Below are positions 23,537 to 36,113 of a stretch of DNA of 64,000 bases, one piece after another. How positions within the stretch are numbered: position 1 is the first letter of the stretch; each line of letters starts with the position of its first letter. The notes beneath the pieces were generated by a model, which ran no database searches, had not been told where the DNA came from, and worked only from the letters and a program-made list of their open reading frames with translations. The translations under genes were made by a program, and so were the position numbers. Source of the stretch: Candidatus Zixiibacteriota bacterium (GTDB lineage Bacteria; Zixibacteria; MSB-5A5; JAABVY01). Location of the stretch: assembly GCA_011056555.1 (NCBI GenBank), contig DSEQ01000033.1, positions 62,001 to 126,000 of the forward strand. Reading direction: 5' to 3'.

Positions 23537-24792
23537 TTAGATTCATATATAACCTCACAGCCTGGGCGGCAGCCCTGTACTTTATCCCCAGAGCAGTTTT
23601 ACGAGGTGTCCTGGCAGACAAAGCTGACTTCGAACAGCTGGGTATATATCCGCGCGGAAAAGTAGATGCTGAATCAAAGTCAGTCTGGATTCACGCTGCC
23701 TCGGTGGGCGAGGTCAAAATCGCAGCAGAATTAATAGAGGCCATAAACAAGATCGATGAAACCCGAAGAGTCGCGCTGACAGTGAAAACCCGCGCCGGCA
23801 AACGCGAGGCGCATAGAATTCTTCCGCTGGAGGTGGAAATCAGGTACTGTCCTTATGACCTTGCAATTTTCATTGCCCGAGCGATAAGACATTTCAGTCC
23901 CGACCGCCTTGTACTGGTCGAGACCGAAATCTGGCCCAATCTAATTTCTGTTGCGGCTAAATCAGGGGTCAAGCTCTTTCTGGTTAATGGACGAATCTCA
24001 GGGCAATCCTATGCCAGCTATAAAAAATTGGGCGGATTTCTTTCAGGTTTACTGCATAAGTTTACCGGCTTTTTAATGCAGTCGCCCGAGGATGAGGAAA
24101 GGCTGATTGCGCTCGGTGCTGAACGTAACAAATGCCAGGTGGTGGATAACATCAAATATGATATCATGCGCCGCAGAATATCAGAAATCTCCGCCAAGGA
24201 GGTTCGTCAGGAGCTTGGCGTGGACCAGAAAGAGGATATCATCAGCGCAGGTTCCACCCGTGGCGGCGAGGAAAAATTTCTATTGGAACAGTTTGTCAGG
24301 CTTAAGAGAAAATATCCGGAACTGAAGATGATAATTGCCCCGCGACATCTGGAAAGAGTCCCGGAGGTGGAAAGTTTTCTGAGGGAGAATAAATTGACCT
24401 ATACCAGGCGCAGCCTGATTGTCGAAAACTTTTCGGAAATCGGCAAAGATGTCCTGATATTGGACACAATCGGCGAGCTTGCCTCAGTTTATTCAATTGC
24501 ACAGGCGGCATTTATCGGAGGCTCGCTGGTGCCCAAAGGCGGCCAGAATCCGCTTGAACCTGTGGGGCTGGGTATACCTACATGTTTTGGGCCGCACATG
24601 GAAAATTTTGAACGGATTGTAGCTACTTTGGATGAACTGGGACTGGCGCATCAGGTTCAGGACAGTCAGGGAGTCTATGAATTCTTTGATAAGGTCTTAT
24701 CAAATGAGATTGAACGCCCTGACCCGACCGAGCTCTTTCAAAGATTCGGACGTGCCGCCGAGTTCAGCGCGAAACAGGTGTTGAAAGATTAA
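23533..24792 (+). CDS. waaA: Kdo transferase WaaA (KdtA)
   Basis: 419 residues. N-terminal membrane anchor (about 1-22), then GT30 motifs: SVWIHAASVGEVKIA, LVETEIWPNLI, VNGRISGQSYASYKK, QSPEDEERLIALG, GSTRGGEE, IAPRHLERV and the nucleotide-binding PKGGQNPLEPVGLG. It adds Kdo from CMP-Kdo to the lipid A precursor. Located directly between lpxB (4-bp overlap) and lpxK (3-bp gap) in the usual order. Whether it adds one or two Kdo residues cannot be told. Confidence 0.94.
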   Translation: MIRFIYNLTAWAAALYFIPRAVLRGVLADKADFEQLGIYPRGKVDAESKSVWIHAASVGEVKIAAELIEAINKIDETRRVALTVKTRAGKREAHRILPLEVEIRYCPYDLAIFIARAIRHFSPDRLVLVETEIWPNLISVAAKSGVKLFLVNGRISGQSYASYKKLGGFLSGLLHKFTGFLMQSPEDEERLIALGAERNKCQVVDNIKYDIMRRRISEISAKEVRQELGVDQKEDIISAGSTRGGEEKFLLEQFVRLKRKYPELKMIIAPRHLERVPEVESFLRENKLTYTRRSLIVENFSEIGKDVLILDTIGELASVYSIAQAAFIGGSLVPKGGQNPLEPVGLGIPTCFGPHMENFERIVATLDELGLAHQVQDSQGVYEFFDKVLSNEIERPDPTELFQRFGRAAEFSAKQVLKD

Positions 24793-24795
24793 ATA

Positions 24796-25836
24796 ATGAA
24801 AAAATCATTCGGCCTGATCATACAGGATTACCTCAACCATCCGCAATCTGGCGTGCTCAAGAATATCATCTCAATTCTGCTTCTGCCTTTTTCACTCTTA
24901 TATTGCTTTTTTATGATTGTCCGGCGCCAGTTTTATGAAATGCGAATCCTCAAATCCAAACGGCTGAAACATCCGGTCATATCGGTCGGCAACCTCACCA
25001 CCGGAGGCACGGGCAAAACCCCGTTTGAGATTTATCTCATTGAATTGATGAGGGGGATGAATATCAGGCCACTCATTCTATCCCGCGGGTATGGATCAAA
25101 GACCCCTGATGAGATGAGCATGCTTGCCCATGAATTTCCCGATATTGCAATTGCCTATGCAAAAAACAGGCACAGGGCCTATAAGAAGGCTGTCCGGGAA
25201 CATGAGTTTGATATTGTGATCCTGGATGACGGCTTTCAGCATCTCAAAATCAGACGCGATCTGGATATTATCATACTTGACGCCTCCCGCCCTTTTGGCT
25301 CCGGGCGCCTTCTGCCGTCGGGAAATCTGCGCGAACCGAAATCCATGCTTCGTTACGGTGATCTTATCGTACTCAACCATAAGGCCGGAAGAGAGAGCAG
25401 AGATTATTCCGGGTCGGAGATGGTCAGAAACTGGCAGGGCCTCTCGGGAGGCTATGAGTTCAGCGGAATTGAATCACTATCTGGCGCTGGGCAGGTTCGG
25501 CTGTCGGACCTCGGGGAAAAAAAATGCGGAATAATGACCGCGATCGGGGATTCAAAAAGCTTCAGGCATCTGCTGCAGAAGCAGAATATGGAAATAGCCC
25601 GGATTTACAGCTTCAGGGATCATCATGAATACACCCGGAGCGACCTTGAGATGGTGCAGGAGATGTGCATGGCAGAGGGTATCGAATGCCTTTTCACGAC
25701 GGAAAAAGATGCTGTCAAGCTGAAAACAATTTGCTTTGAGAATCCCAGCGTATATGTTATAAAAATAGCATTTCGACTCGAGAAAGGCGAGGATCATTTA
25801 AAACAGAGGATAAGGGCTCTTGCCGAAAAACAATAA
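24796..25836 (+). CDS. lpxK: Tetraacyldisaccharide 4'-kinase LpxK
   Basis: 346 residues. An N-terminal membrane helix (about residues 22-41) precedes SVGNLTTGGTGKTP, the characteristic LpxK Walker A segment (about 64-77). RGYGSK, ILDDGFQH and LDASRPFGSGRLLPSGNLREP follow as in the family, and the C-terminal DHHEYT motif is present. It phosphorylates the 4' position of the lipid A disaccharide using ATP on the cytoplasmic face. The end overlaps the nadB start by 17 bases, which links it to the next metabolic genes. Confidence 0.95.
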   Translation: MKKSFGLIIQDYLNHPQSGVLKNIISILLLPFSLLYCFFMIVRRQFYEMRILKSKRLKHPVISVGNLTTGGTGKTPFEIYLIELMRGMNIRPLILSRGYGSKTPDEMSMLAHEFPDIAIAYAKNRHRAYKKAVREHEFDIVILDDGFQHLKIRRDLDIIILDASRPFGSGRLLPSGNLREPKSMLRYGDLIVLNHKAGRESRDYSGSEMVRNWQGLSGGYEFSGIESLSGAGQVRLSDLGEKKCGIMTAIGDSKSFRHLLQKQNMEIARIYSFRDHHEYTRSDLEMVQEMCMAEGIECLFTTEKDAVKLKTICFENPSVYVIKIAFRLEKGEDHLKQRIRALAEKQ

Positions 25837-27436
25837 TGATTATAATTGCCTGGTAATCGGTTCCGGGATAGCCGGTCTTTCCTTTGCACTGCGCATGGCC
25901 GAGTACGGCCGTGTGGCCATCGTTACCAAGAAGAAGGAGACCGAAAGCAATACCAACTATGCCCAGGGCGGCATCGCCTCGGTTGTTGACAGCACAGATT
26001 CATTTCAGAAGCATATCGAGGATACGCTGAAAGCGGGGGCGGGACTGTGCGATGAAGAAGTGGTGAAAATGGTGGTGGAATCGGGACCCTCTGCAATTAA
26101 AAGCCTGATAGACTTGGGCGTGCGCTTCAGCTACAAATCCAATAGAAATAAGAGCCTGGAGAAACTGGATCTTGGCAAAGAGGGCGGCCATTCTGAAAAA
26201 CGTGTCGTGCATGCAGCCGATTATACCGGGCGGGAGATAGAGAATCGCTTGGTCAGGGCGGTGAAGGATAACGGGAATATCACTGTTCTTGACAACCATA
26301 TAGCGATCGACTTGATCTACAAAGATCTGAACGGGAAGCGGCGGTGCTTCGGCGCCTGGATTTTTGATGTTCGCGGTATCAGGGTCTACAAGCTCCTGGC
26401 CTCGATTACCCTGATAGCGACCGGCGGGATCGGTCAGGTATACCTGCATACCACCAATCCCAAAATAGCGACCGGGGATGGCGTGGCTATGGCCTACCGG
26501 GCAGGAGCCAAAATTGCAAACCTGGAATTCATGCAGTTCCATCCCACCGCATTATTTCACCCGGAAGGTGAGGGTTTCCTGATTTCCGAGGCAGTACGCG
26601 GCGAGGGCGGCAGGCTGCGTCTGAGAACCGGAAAGCGGTTTATGAAGAACTATGATCCACGCATGGAACTGGCCACACGAGATGTTGTGGCACGGGCCAT
26701 AGATCGCGAGATAAAGCTCTCAGGCGATCCCTGTGTTTTTCTGGACCTGACCCATCTGAAAGAGAGTTTTATCAGGCAGCGCTTTCCGAATATCTACGGC
26801 AAGCTGAAAAACCTGGGGATTGATATCGCAGTTGACTGGATTCCGGTTGTGCCCGCTGCCCACTATATGTGTGGAGGAATTGACGTGGATCTCGAGGGCC
26901 GCAGCAGTATTGAGAATCTCTACGTGGTCGGTGAGGCCGCCCACACAGGCATGCATGGAGGAAACCGTCTGGCCTCGAATTCGCTTCTGGAGGCGGTTGT
27001 GTTTGCCGAAATTGCCGCCGGATCAGCCAGAAAGGAATTGGAAAATCATGCCGGAAATAATGAAATGGTTTCGGAATTCGATCGGGTCATGGCCGGCAAG
27101 ATTCATGTCTCTGAAGAAGAAAAGATTCTGATTGCACATCTGATGCTTGATGTCAAACAGGTTATGTCGAACTATGTCGGTGTGGTGCGTTCCAACAAGC
27201 GCCTCAATTGGGCCCGCCGAAGACTCGAGATCATCAAGAATGATATTTCCGATCTCTGGCAGGATTTTCCTCTTTCATACGATTTGATTGAATTGCGGAA
27301 CCTGGCGGCCGTGGCGGAGTTGATTGTAGAATGCGCGCAGATAAGAAAGGAATCCCGGGGTCTTCATTATAATATAGACTACCCCGATCAGGACGACAAA
27401 AATTGGAAGAAAAATACAATAATCATTAACAACTGA
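25820..27436 (+). CDS. nadB: L-aspartate oxidase NadB
   Basis: 538 residues, normal length, from TTG 25820. The FAD-binding motif [19 protein letters not shown] opens the protein; [52 protein letters not shown] and the catalytic region [16 protein letters not shown] segment ([13 protein letters not shown]) follow. [15 protein letters not shown] and the C-terminal three-helix bundle are intact. It oxidises aspartate to iminoaspartate for NAD synthesis; NadA and NadC were not seen. It overlaps lpxK and is followed after four bases by guaA, so it is probably co-transcribed with the lipid A genes. Confidence 0.94.
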   Translation: MPKNNNDYNCLVIGSGIAGLSFALRMAEYGRVAIVTKKKETESNTNYAQGGIASVVDSTDSFQKHIEDTLKAGAGLCDEEVVKMVVESGPSAIKSLIDLGVRFSYKSNRNKSLEKLDLGKEGGHSEKRVVHAADYTGREIENRLVRAVKDNGNITVLDNHIAIDLIYKDLNGKRRCFGAWIFDVRGIRVYKLLASITLIATGGIGQVYLHTTNPKIATGDGVAMAYRAGAKIANLEFMQFHPTALFHPEGEGFLISEAVRGEGGRLRLRTGKRFMKNYDPRMELATRDVVARAIDREIKLSGDPCVFLDLTHLKESFIRQRFPNIYGKLKNLGIDIAVDWIPVVPAAHYMCGGIDVDLEGRSSIENLYVVGEAAHTGMHGGNRLASNSLLEAVVFAEIAAGSARKELENHAGNNEMVSEFDRVMAGKIHVSEEEKILIAHLMLDVKQVMSNYVGVVRSNKRLNWARRRLEIIKNDISDLWQDFPLSYDLIELRNLAAVAELIVECAQIRKESRGLHYNIDYPDQDDKNWKKNTIIINN

Positions 27437-27440
27437 AGCG

Positions 27441-28973
27441 ATGATAGAAGAGATATTAATACTGGATTTCGGCTCGCAATACACTCAGCTAATTGCGCGC
27501 AAAATCAGGGAATTGCATGTTTACTGCGAGATAGTACCGTTTAATTTCCCGATTGAGGAGGCCCGCAGCAAAAATCTGAAGGGCCTGGTTCTTTCCGGCG
27601 GGCCCGCATCGGTTCTCGCCGATGATGCCTTTTTCTGCGATCCAGCTTATTTCGATATGGGTCTCCCGATTCTGGGGATATGTTATGGTCTGCAATTGAT
27701 CGGGATAACTATGGGAGGCGAACTGCAACGCTCGCGTTCACGTGAATACGGCCCGGCCATGCTTACTCCAACTGAAACATCCCTCCTTTTCGACGATATA
27801 GAGGAGCCTTCCCGGGTCTGGATGAGCCATGGCGACAGCCTCGACAAGCTGCCTCCGGGATTCATCAATATCGGCAGGACCTCACAGGTGGAACATTCAG
27901 CAATCGCCAACCGGGACAAAAAAATCTATGGCCTGCAATTCCATCCGGAGGTTTACCATACCCAGAACGGCAAGCAGATCCTTTCGAATTTTCTGTTTAA
28001 AATCTGTAAGGCTGCGGGAGACTGGACCATGGAATCCTTCATTGAGGACTCGGTCAAACGAATCAGGGAAATGGCTGGCAGAAGCCGGGTTTTATGTGCA
28101 GTTTCGGGAGGGGTTGATTCGTCGGTCTGTGCGTTATTGCTGTCGAAAGCGGTAGGAAAGAATCTGGTGGCGGTTTTCGTCAATAACGGCCTTCTGCGCA
28201 AGGATGAGGACACCGCGGTCATTAAAGAACTTGCCGATCTGAATGTTGATATTCGCGCGGTTGACGCCTCCGATATCTTCCTTTCCCGTTTAAAAGGAGT
28301 GATAGACCCCGAGGAAAAGAGAAAGATCATCGGACGCACCTTCATAGAGATTTTTGATGAAAAAGCTAAGGAACTGGGACAGATTGACTTTCTTGCACAG
28401 GGGACCCTTTATCCCGATGTGATCGAATCGGTATCATTTAAGGGGCCGTCGGCCACGATCAAGTCGCATCATAATGTGGGCGGGCTCCCCGAGAAAATGG
28501 ACTTGAAGCTGATTGAACCTTTGCGCGAACTGTTCAAGGATGAGGTGCGGGCTCTGGGCGGAAAGCTGGGCCTGAAGCAGGAGCTCCTGATGCGCCATCC
28601 TTTTCCCGGCCCCGGCCTGGCAGTTCGGATACTGGGAGAAATTACGCAGGAACGCCTGGAGCTTGTACGCGAGGCCGATGCCATATTTATCCAGAGCCTG
28701 CGGGATTTCAATTATTATGACAAGGTCTGGCAGGCCTTCTGCGTGCTTCTGCCGGTCCAGGCTGTGGGGGTCATGGGGGATGAGCGCACATATGAGAATG
28801 TTCTGGCATTGAGGGCGGTCAGTTCGACGGACGGCATGACCGCTGACTGGTCGCGTCTCCCGGAAGATTTACTGGAACATGTTTCTTCAACTATTGTCAA
28901 TAAAATCAAGGGAATCAACCGGGTGGTGTATGATATCTCATCCAAACCCCCGGCAACAATCGAATGGGAATAG
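27441..28973 (+). CDS. guaA: GMP synthase (glutamine-hydrolysing) GuaA
   Basis: 510 residues. The class I glutamine amidotransferase domain ([16 protein letters not shown], nucleophile Cys81 in GICYGLQ, and QFHPEVYHT with the His and Glu of the triad) is joined to the ATP pyrophosphatase domain ([11 protein letters not shown]-loop near residue 225) and the C-terminal dimerisation domain ending PPATIEWE. It turns XMP to GMP. No guaB lies nearby. A promoter-like pair just downstream of the stop marks the start of the next gene. Confidence 0.96.
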   Translation: MIEEILILDFGSQYTQLIARKIRELHVYCEIVPFNFPIEEARSKNLKGLVLSGGPASVLADDAFFCDPAYFDMGLPILGICYGLQLIGITMGGELQRSRSREYGPAMLTPTETSLLFDDIEEPSRVWMSHGDSLDKLPPGFINIGRTSQVEHSAIANRDKKIYGLQFHPEVYHTQNGKQILSNFLFKICKAAGDWTMESFIEDSVKRIREMAGRSRVLCAVSGGVDSSVCALLLSKAVGKNLVAVFVNNGLLRKDEDTAVIKELADLNVDIRAVDASDIFLSRLKGVIDPEEKRKIIGRTFIEIFDEKAKELGQIDFLAQGTLYPDVIESVSFKGPSATIKSHHNVGGLPEKMDLKLIEPLRELFKDEVRALGGKLGLKQELLMRHPFPGPGLAVRILGEITQERLELVREADAIFIQSLRDFNYYDKVWQAFCVLLPVQAVGVMGDERTYENVLALRAVSSTDGMTADWSRLPEDLLEHVSSTIVNKIKGINRVVYDISSKPPATIEWE

Positions 28974-28984
28974 ACCGAAATTGT

Positions 28985-29012
28985 TTGACTTCATGCAAAT
29001 TTTTGGTATTAT
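28985..29012 (+). promoter_or_regulatory. Putative promoter of the polyprenyl synthase gene
   Basis: TTGACT (28985-28990), 16-bp spacer, TATTAT (29007-29012). The start near 29019 leaves only about seven bases before ATG 29026, so translation may be from a near-leaderless message. Confidence 0.5.
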
Positions 29013-29025
29013 CGTTAGCTAAGAT

Positions 29026-30006
29026 ATGGACAGAGGCGATTTAAAAGAGCTTTTGCTGCCGGTCGAGAGCGACCTGAAAAAATTTGACGCTCTGATGGAT
29101 GAGTTTTTGCAGGCCAATTCGGAGCTTATCTCCGGAGTGGTCAAGCATTTACTCCAGAAGAGGGGCAAAAGGATAAGGCCGGCGATTGCTTTTCTGATCA
29201 GCAGGACCGCAGGTCTGAAACATCCCCGTATGGTTGAAGCTGCACTGGCAATCGAACTCATTCATACGGCCACCCTTCTTCATGATGATGTTGTGGATGA
29301 ATCCGATACGCGCCGGGGTCAGGAGACTGTTAACTACAAATGGAACAACCTTGTTTCGGTATTAATGGGCGACTTCTTCTTTGCCAAGGCTTTCCGTCTC
29401 CTGGTGGAAACGCAGTCGCCGGAACTTGTTCGGAGAGTGTCACTTGCAACCGAGAAAGTGTCCTTCGGCGAACTGCGCCAGATCGAGGAGACCTTTAACT
29501 GGGAGCTCGACGAGGACGAATACTACAACATAATTCGGGACAAGACAGCTGCCCTCTTCTCGGTCTCTTCCTCTTCATGTGCGATACTTTTGAATGCCGG
29601 GCAGAAGAGTATAGATCAGTTTGGATTATTCGGGGAGCGGATCGGAAAGGCCTTTCAGATTGCCGATGATATACTCGATTTTGTGGGAGACAGCTCCAAA
29701 ACCGGCAAGGGTATCGGGCTCGATCTGCTTCAGGGCAAAGTCACCCTGCCTCTGATATACTCCCTGCGTACGGGGCAAAAAGAAGAGACAGAGAAGATAA
29801 TGGGGACGCTGAACAACGGCCTCAATAAAAGAAGCCTTAAGACTATTCTGAGATTCATTAATGATAACGGCGGAATCGACTTTGCACGCAAAAAGGCGGC
29901 GTATTTCGGAGATGGTGCGCTGGAGTTTATCTGCGGATTTCCGAAGTCCCGTTATCGTGAATCTCTTGAAAACCTTATAAAGTTTACTATCAGTCGTGAC
30001 AATTAG
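29026..30006 (+). CDS. Polyprenyl diphosphate synthase (long-chain trans-prenyltransferase)
   Basis: 326 residues of the IspA/IspB fold. The first Asp-rich motif is LLHDDVVDESDTRRG (Asp87, Asp88, Asp91) and the second QIADDILDFVGD (near Asp214-Asp218); RGKRIRPA and GDFFFAKAF, typical of octaprenyl/heptaprenyl-type enzymes, are present. It chains IPP units for quinone side chains. Small residues upstream of the first motif (ATLLHDD) fit a long product, but chain length is an inference. No ribosome site is obvious. Confidence 0.9.
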   Translation: MDRGDLKELLLPVESDLKKFDALMDEFLQANSELISGVVKHLLQKRGKRIRPAIAFLISRTAGLKHPRMVEAALAIELIHTATLLHDDVVDESDTRRGQETVNYKWNNLVSVLMGDFFFAKAFRLLVETQSPELVRRVSLATEKVSFGELRQIEETFNWELDEDEYYNIIRDKTAALFSVSSSSCAILLNAGQKSIDQFGLFGERIGKAFQIADDILDFVGDSSKTGKGIGLDLLQGKVTLPLIYSLRTGQKEETEKIMGTLNNGLNKRSLKTILRFINDNGGIDFARKKAAYFGDGALEFICGFPKSRYRESLENLIKFTISRDN

Positions 30007-30044
30007 TCGCAAACTATCCACTGAAATCTCAGTACAATACAATA

Positions 30045-32222
30045 ATGTTTGGTTTGGATAAAATATCTTTTGCATTCGACAGCGCCTGGCTCCTGCCCGC
30101 TATTGCGGGACTTATAATCTACCTCATCCTGGCAGTCTTGCTGTACCGCAAAACGAATCCGCCTTTTTCAAAGAAAGTGCGTATTCCGCTCGGCATAATC
30201 CGTTATGCTGCGCTTTTCTTTGTGGTATTCTGCCTGGCTGAACCGGTTCTTTCCGTAGATGTCAAGAAGGAGGATGAACCGGTTGTTGTTTTCCTGGCGG
30301 ACAACAGCACCAGCATTAAAACCGTGGAGAATTTCGAGCAAAAACGGGAATTTCTGGAGGATTTCGTTTCCGGAGATTTTACAAGCCTCCTGCCCCCGGA
30401 GAGCAATGCGGATTTTTATCTCTTTTCGGACACACTTCATGCTGCTGGCAACCTCGATTTCGAGGGCCGGCAGACCTCGCTGGGCAATGTCATCAATTCT
30501 ATCAGGGAGAACTACAAAGATAAGAACCTGGCAGGGATAATTGTGGCTTCGGATGGCCTCTCGAATTTCGGTTCTGATCCGATAGCTGCCTCCCGCCAGG
30601 CCGGTGGACCGATTTATGCTGTTGACCTGGGTCCCCAGAGGATCAGCAAGGATATCCGCATTGTTGACATAAATCACGAGCCTGTCGCATATGCCGATAA
30701 ACCCTTTGAACTCAATATCGAGCTGGAGGGACGCGGATTTGAAAAGCTGAGTCTTCCGGTTACGGTCAGTTCTGAGGGCCGGGATTTGGCCCACAAGAAT
30801 CTGGAAATCCTTGGCCAGGGTGAGCGTCAGCGATTCAAGGTCGAGGTAACCCCGACCGAGCCGGGGGTCAAGAATTTTAATATCAAGCTGCCGGTTCAAC
30901 CTGACGAGGAACTCACCGACAATAACAGCCGCAACTTGAGCATAAAAGTCCTCAAGTCCAAAAAACGTGCTCTGCTGGCCGGAAACAAGCTCAACTGGGA
31001 GATTACTTTTTTAAACAGGGTCATTTCATCATCTCCCGATTTCGTGGTCGATCTGGCAATCAATGCGGCCCAGAGCCGGCTGCCGGATAAGGTCTTTCCG
31101 GCAAACCAGGATTCATTGAATCAATACGATATTATAATACTGGTAAACTGCGAGAGCCAGTTTATATCTTCCAATCTCAACGCTCTCAATGCTTACGTTA
31201 CCGATAATGGCGGATCGCTCTGGTTTATTCTGGGTGAAAAGACTCGCGGAAGATATCCCAATCAAGCCAGTCAGTCGGTTCTGCCGTTTAATCCGCGTTT
31301 TGAGGACAGGTATTACAATGATTTCGCTTTTCACTTACAGTTGACCGAGGAGGGCAAAATCCATCCGGTTACCCGCCTGGTGGAGGATTCCAGAGAGAAT
31401 ACCCTGCTCTGGCAGTCGCTTCCGCCCATGGAGGAACATCTGGTCCTGACACAGATAAAGCCGAATGCGCAGATTCTCGCGGTGCATCCCGAGCGAGAAT
31501 ATGCAGACCGCTCGGTGCCCCTGATTTTCAATCATAAATTTGGACGGGGCAAAGTCCTGACATTTGCGGCGGGGCCGATCTGGAAGATCGGCTTCCTTAA
31601 CGCCGGATATGGCGAGGATGATTTCGCCTACAGGCAGATTATTACCAATTCTGTCAACTGGTTGACAACTGAAGAGGATATCGAACGCATCCGGCTGGCC
31701 TCGGATCAGTCGATCTACAAGAGCGGGGAACGAGTCGGTCTTTCGGCCACCGTTCTGGACGAGAATTACAGCCCGCTCGAAAACAGTATTGTAAATGTGG
31801 TGGTCAAGCCGGTGGGCAGGGAAGATAGCCTGATCGTATCCATGGTCCAGGAATCTCCCGGCCGTTTCAGCGCCGATCTGGGCCTGCTTCCATCAGGAGA
31901 TTACATCCTTGATGGCCGGGTGGTCTGGGAGGACAAAGTCCTGAAGCAGGTTTCCGGCAAATTCAAGGTTGAGGGCTTTTCCCTGGAAGAGGAGACGCTC
32001 TTTCTTCCCCCGGATATGATGCAGAAGATCAGCCAGGCTGCGGGCGGAAAAAGATACACAATTGCCGATTTTGAAAATATTTCCGAGGACTTGAGCACTA
32101 TCCCCAGATTCAGAACCGAATCCTACGAGACCAGGATTGCCGGAAATATCTGGGTTCTTATCATAATACTTGCCCTCTTATCCATTGAATGGATGGTACG
32201 CAAAAGGCTGCAGCTGCTGTAA
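30045..32222 (+). CDS. Membrane protein with von Willebrand A-like and glutamine amidotransferase-like domains
   Basis: 725 residues. Two N-terminal membrane helices (about 13-35 and 47-66) and one at the C-terminus (about 698-716) bracket a large extracytoplasmic part. The VWA-like domain begins with VVVFLADNSTSIKT, whose DxSxS is the metal site (MIDAS), and continues to about residue 200. A middle section (about 330-540) resembles the class I glutamine amidotransferase-like fold found in such proteins (YDIIILVNCE, GRGKVLTFAAGP), without a catalytic Cys. A beta-sandwich domain follows. Proteins of this layout occur near BatA/MoxR-type operons in many bacteria, but no MoxR ATPase is here. Function unknown. 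Confidence 0.8.
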   Translation: MFGLDKISFAFDSAWLLPAIAGLIIYLILAVLLYRKTNPPFSKKVRIPLGIIRYAALFFVVFCLAEPVLSVDVKKEDEPVVVFLADNSTSIKTVENFEQKREFLEDFVSGDFTSLLPPESNADFYLFSDTLHAAGNLDFEGRQTSLGNVINSIRENYKDKNLAGIIVASDGLSNFGSDPIAASRQAGGPIYAVDLGPQRISKDIRIVDINHEPVAYADKPFELNIELEGRGFEKLSLPVTVSSEGRDLAHKNLEILGQGERQRFKVEVTPTEPGVKNFNIKLPVQPDEELTDNNSRNLSIKVLKSKKRALLAGNKLNWEITFLNRVISSSPDFVVDLAINAAQSRLPDKVFPANQDSLNQYDIIILVNCESQFISSNLNALNAYVTDNGGSLWFILGEKTRGRYPNQASQSVLPFNPRFEDRYYNDFAFHLQLTEEGKIHPVTRLVEDSRENTLLWQSLPPMEEHLVLTQIKPNAQILAVHPEREYADRSVPLIFNHKFGRGKVLTFAAGPIWKIGFLNAGYGEDDFAYRQIITNSVNWLTTEEDIERIRLASDQSIYKSGERVGLSATVLDENYSPLENSIVNVVVKPVGREDSLIVSMVQESPGRFSADLGLLPSGDYILDGRVVWEDKVLKQVSGKFKVEGFSLEEETLFLPPDMMQKISQAAGGKRYTIADFENISEDLSTIPRFRTESYETRIAGNIWVLIIILALLSIEWMVRKRLQLL

Positions 32223-32281
32223 TTGATTTTTATGTTGATTTCTGGCCTGTCCATCCTTAATTTCCGTTCCTGTCGAATTAA

Positions 32282-33967
<1,686 letters not shown>

Positions 33968-33981
<14 letters not shown>

Positions 33982-34738
33982 ATCAGACGCTATCATTCTC
34001 AAAAGAGACCGATCAGGCGAATCCTCCCTTATGGTCGAGGTGTTTCTAAGAAATAAGGGACGCTCGACCCTGTTGGCCAAGGGCGCCCGTAAACCGGGAT
34101 CGTCAATGGTCGGGAAGCTGGAGCCGTTCAGCGAAGTCGAGCTGCTTTACTATCGTAAGAACGATGAGAGCCTTGGAGTCATCTCGCAGGTGGAAGAGAA
34201 ACGCTCCAACAGCGACCTTTCCGGAGATATCCGCCGATTGAGCTATGCCTCGGCTGTGGTGGAAGCCTTGAAGGGCATGGTATATCGCGGAGAAGAGGGG
34301 CAGGAGTCGATGTACAATCTGGTTGCCGCCACATTCTATATGCTGAATTATGCACTCCCCAGGAAGCTGGAGTTCTTCTTTCTGGTTTTCCTGCTCAAGT
34401 CTCTCGATTTAATCGGCCTTTCTCCGCAGTTTGAGCATTGCGTTAAAACCGGGAAGCCGATCGAAGAGGAAGAAATTCTTTTTTCTGTCGAGCTCGGCGG
34501 TGTAATATCGAAATCTGCGGCATCATCAGAGAATACCTATTTCAAGCTCGATCGAGGCATTGTGAATTCTATCAAGAAAGCGCGTGAATCCGATATTGAC
34601 AAATTGAAAGGACTGGTTTTTACCGAAAAGCAAAGCGCGGTCATAAAGGATCTTTTGTTTTCATTTTTGAGTTACCATACCGAGGGCAAGCCCGGTTTTA
34701 ATTCCCTTAATTTTCTTTCTAAACTTGCAAATTATTGA
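33968..34738 (+). CDS. recO: DNA repair protein RecO
   Basis: 256 residues, overlapping the ftsB-like gene by 14 bases. The N-terminal OB fold has the RecO pattern (HRSDAIILKRDRSGESSLMVEVF, LLAKGARKPGSS, LEPFSEVELLYYR). The C-terminal helical part keeps LDLIGLSPQFEHC and ELGGVISKS, but only one of the usual four zinc-binding Cys remains, so the zinc finger appears to be lost, as in E. coli RecO. RecO loads RecA on SSB-coated DNA in the RecFOR pathway. Confidence 0.9.
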
Positions 34739-34749
34739 CTGGAGGCCAT

Positions 34750-36084
34750 GTGGCAAGAAATGAATCTGGTTTAATGGAAAAGCTTGTGAGCCTGTGTAAG
34801 CGGCGCGGTTATATATTCCCTTCGTCCGAAATCTATGGTGGTTTGGAGTCCTGCTGGGATTATGGCCCGCTGGGCGCGGAATTGAAACGGAACCTGAAGG
34901 ATTTCTGGTGGAAATCCATGACCATGAAACGGGATGATATAGAAGGTCTGGATGCCTCGATACTGATGCATCCCAGGGTCTGGGAAGCCTCCGGACACCT
35001 GACCTCATTTACGGATCCTATGGTGGACTGCAAAACCTGCGGGACACGCTTTCGGGCCGACAGCCTGGAAGCCGAGACCTGCCCGATGAAACCCTCGAAA
35101 TCTCCGCTTGAATGCGGAGGAGAGCTGACCGAAGCCCGCAATTTCAACCTGATGTTTAAGACTTTCATGGGTCCGGTCGAGGATGAATCGGCGGTGATAT
35201 ACCTCAGGCCCGAGACAGCCCAGGGTATCTATGTCAATTTCCATAATGTCCAGAAACCGTCCCGTCAGAAAATACCTTTTGGAATCGCACAGATCGGAAA
35301 AGCCTTCAGAAACGAGATTACCACAAAGAATTTTATTTTTCGCACACGCGAGTTCGAGCAGATGGAGATGCAGTATTTTATTCATCCTTCTGAAGATGAG
35401 AAATGGTTCGAGTACTGGAGGGATCAGCGCCTGAAATTCTATCATGATCTCGGGATCAATCCCGAAAAGCTTCACCTCAAAGAACATGGCCCTGACGATC
35501 TGGCCCATTACGCCAAACGGGCAGTCGATATTGAATATGAATTCCCGTTTGGGATCAAGGAGCTGGAAGGCATTCATAACCGTACAGATTATGATCTATC
35601 GCATCATCAGGAGACCTGCGGCAAGGATTTGCGCTTTTTCGACCAGGTTCGCAACGAACGCTATCTTCCTTATATAATTGAGACCTCAGCCGGCTGTGAC
35701 CGCACAATCCTCGTGGTTCTTCTGGACGCCTATCATGAAGAGGAAGTCAAGGGTGAAAAGCGGGTGGTACTTAAAATCAATCCCCGCCTTGCCCCTGTCA
35801 AGGTAGGTGTGTTTCCACTGGTAAAGAAAGAGGGGATGCCTGAGATCGCCCTGGATATATACCATAATCTTAAAAAACACTACAAATGTTTCTATGACGA
35901 CGGCGGAGCTGTCGGACGCCGGTACCGGCGCCAGGATGAGGCCGGGACGCCCTATTGCGTCACAGTTGACGGACAGACGAAAGAAGATAATACAGTAACT
36001 GTGCGGGAACGTGATAGTATGGAGCAAATCAGGCTCAAGGTTGACGATCTGGTTGCCGAATTTAGAAATAAGCTGGAATTCTAG
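34750..36084 (+). CDS. glyS: Glycyl-tRNA synthetase, alpha2 (single-chain) type
   Basis: About 444 residues from GTG 34750, which follows GGAGG (34741-34745); a TTG at 34735 overlapping recO is possible. Class II motifs are present: KRRGYIFPSSEIYGGL and WDYGPLGAELKRN at the N-terminus, RPETAQGIYVNFHNV, QIGKAFRNEITTKNFIFRTREFEQME (motif 2) and TSAGCDRTILVVLLDAY (motif 3), then an anticodon-binding domain ending near the C-terminus (GRRYRRQDEAGTPYCVTVD). This is the archaeal/eukaryotic/Firmicutes-like form, not the alpha2beta2 form of Proteobacteria. Charges tRNA-Gly. Confidence 0.95.
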   Translation: MARNESGLMEKLVSLCKRRGYIFPSSEIYGGLESCWDYGPLGAELKRNLKDFWWKSMTMKRDDIEGLDASILMHPRVWEASGHLTSFTDPMVDCKTCGTRFRADSLEAETCPMKPSKSPLECGGELTEARNFNLMFKTFMGPVEDESAVIYLRPETAQGIYVNFHNVQKPSRQKIPFGIAQIGKAFRNEITTKNFIFRTREFEQMEMQYFIHPSEDEKWFEYWRDQRLKFYHDLGINPEKLHLKEHGPDDLAHYAKRAVDIEYEFPFGIKELEGIHNRTDYDLSHHQETCGKDLRFFDQVRNERYLPYIIETSAGCDRTILVVLLDAYHEEEVKGEKRVVLKINPRLAPVKVGVFPLVKKEGMPEIALDIYHNLKKHYKCFYDDGGAVGRRYRRQDEAGTPYCVTVDGQTKEDNTVTVRERDSMEQIRLKVDDLVAEFRNKLEF

Positions 36085-36113
36085 AAAAATCTTATTATAT
36101 CGTGGAGGTCAAA

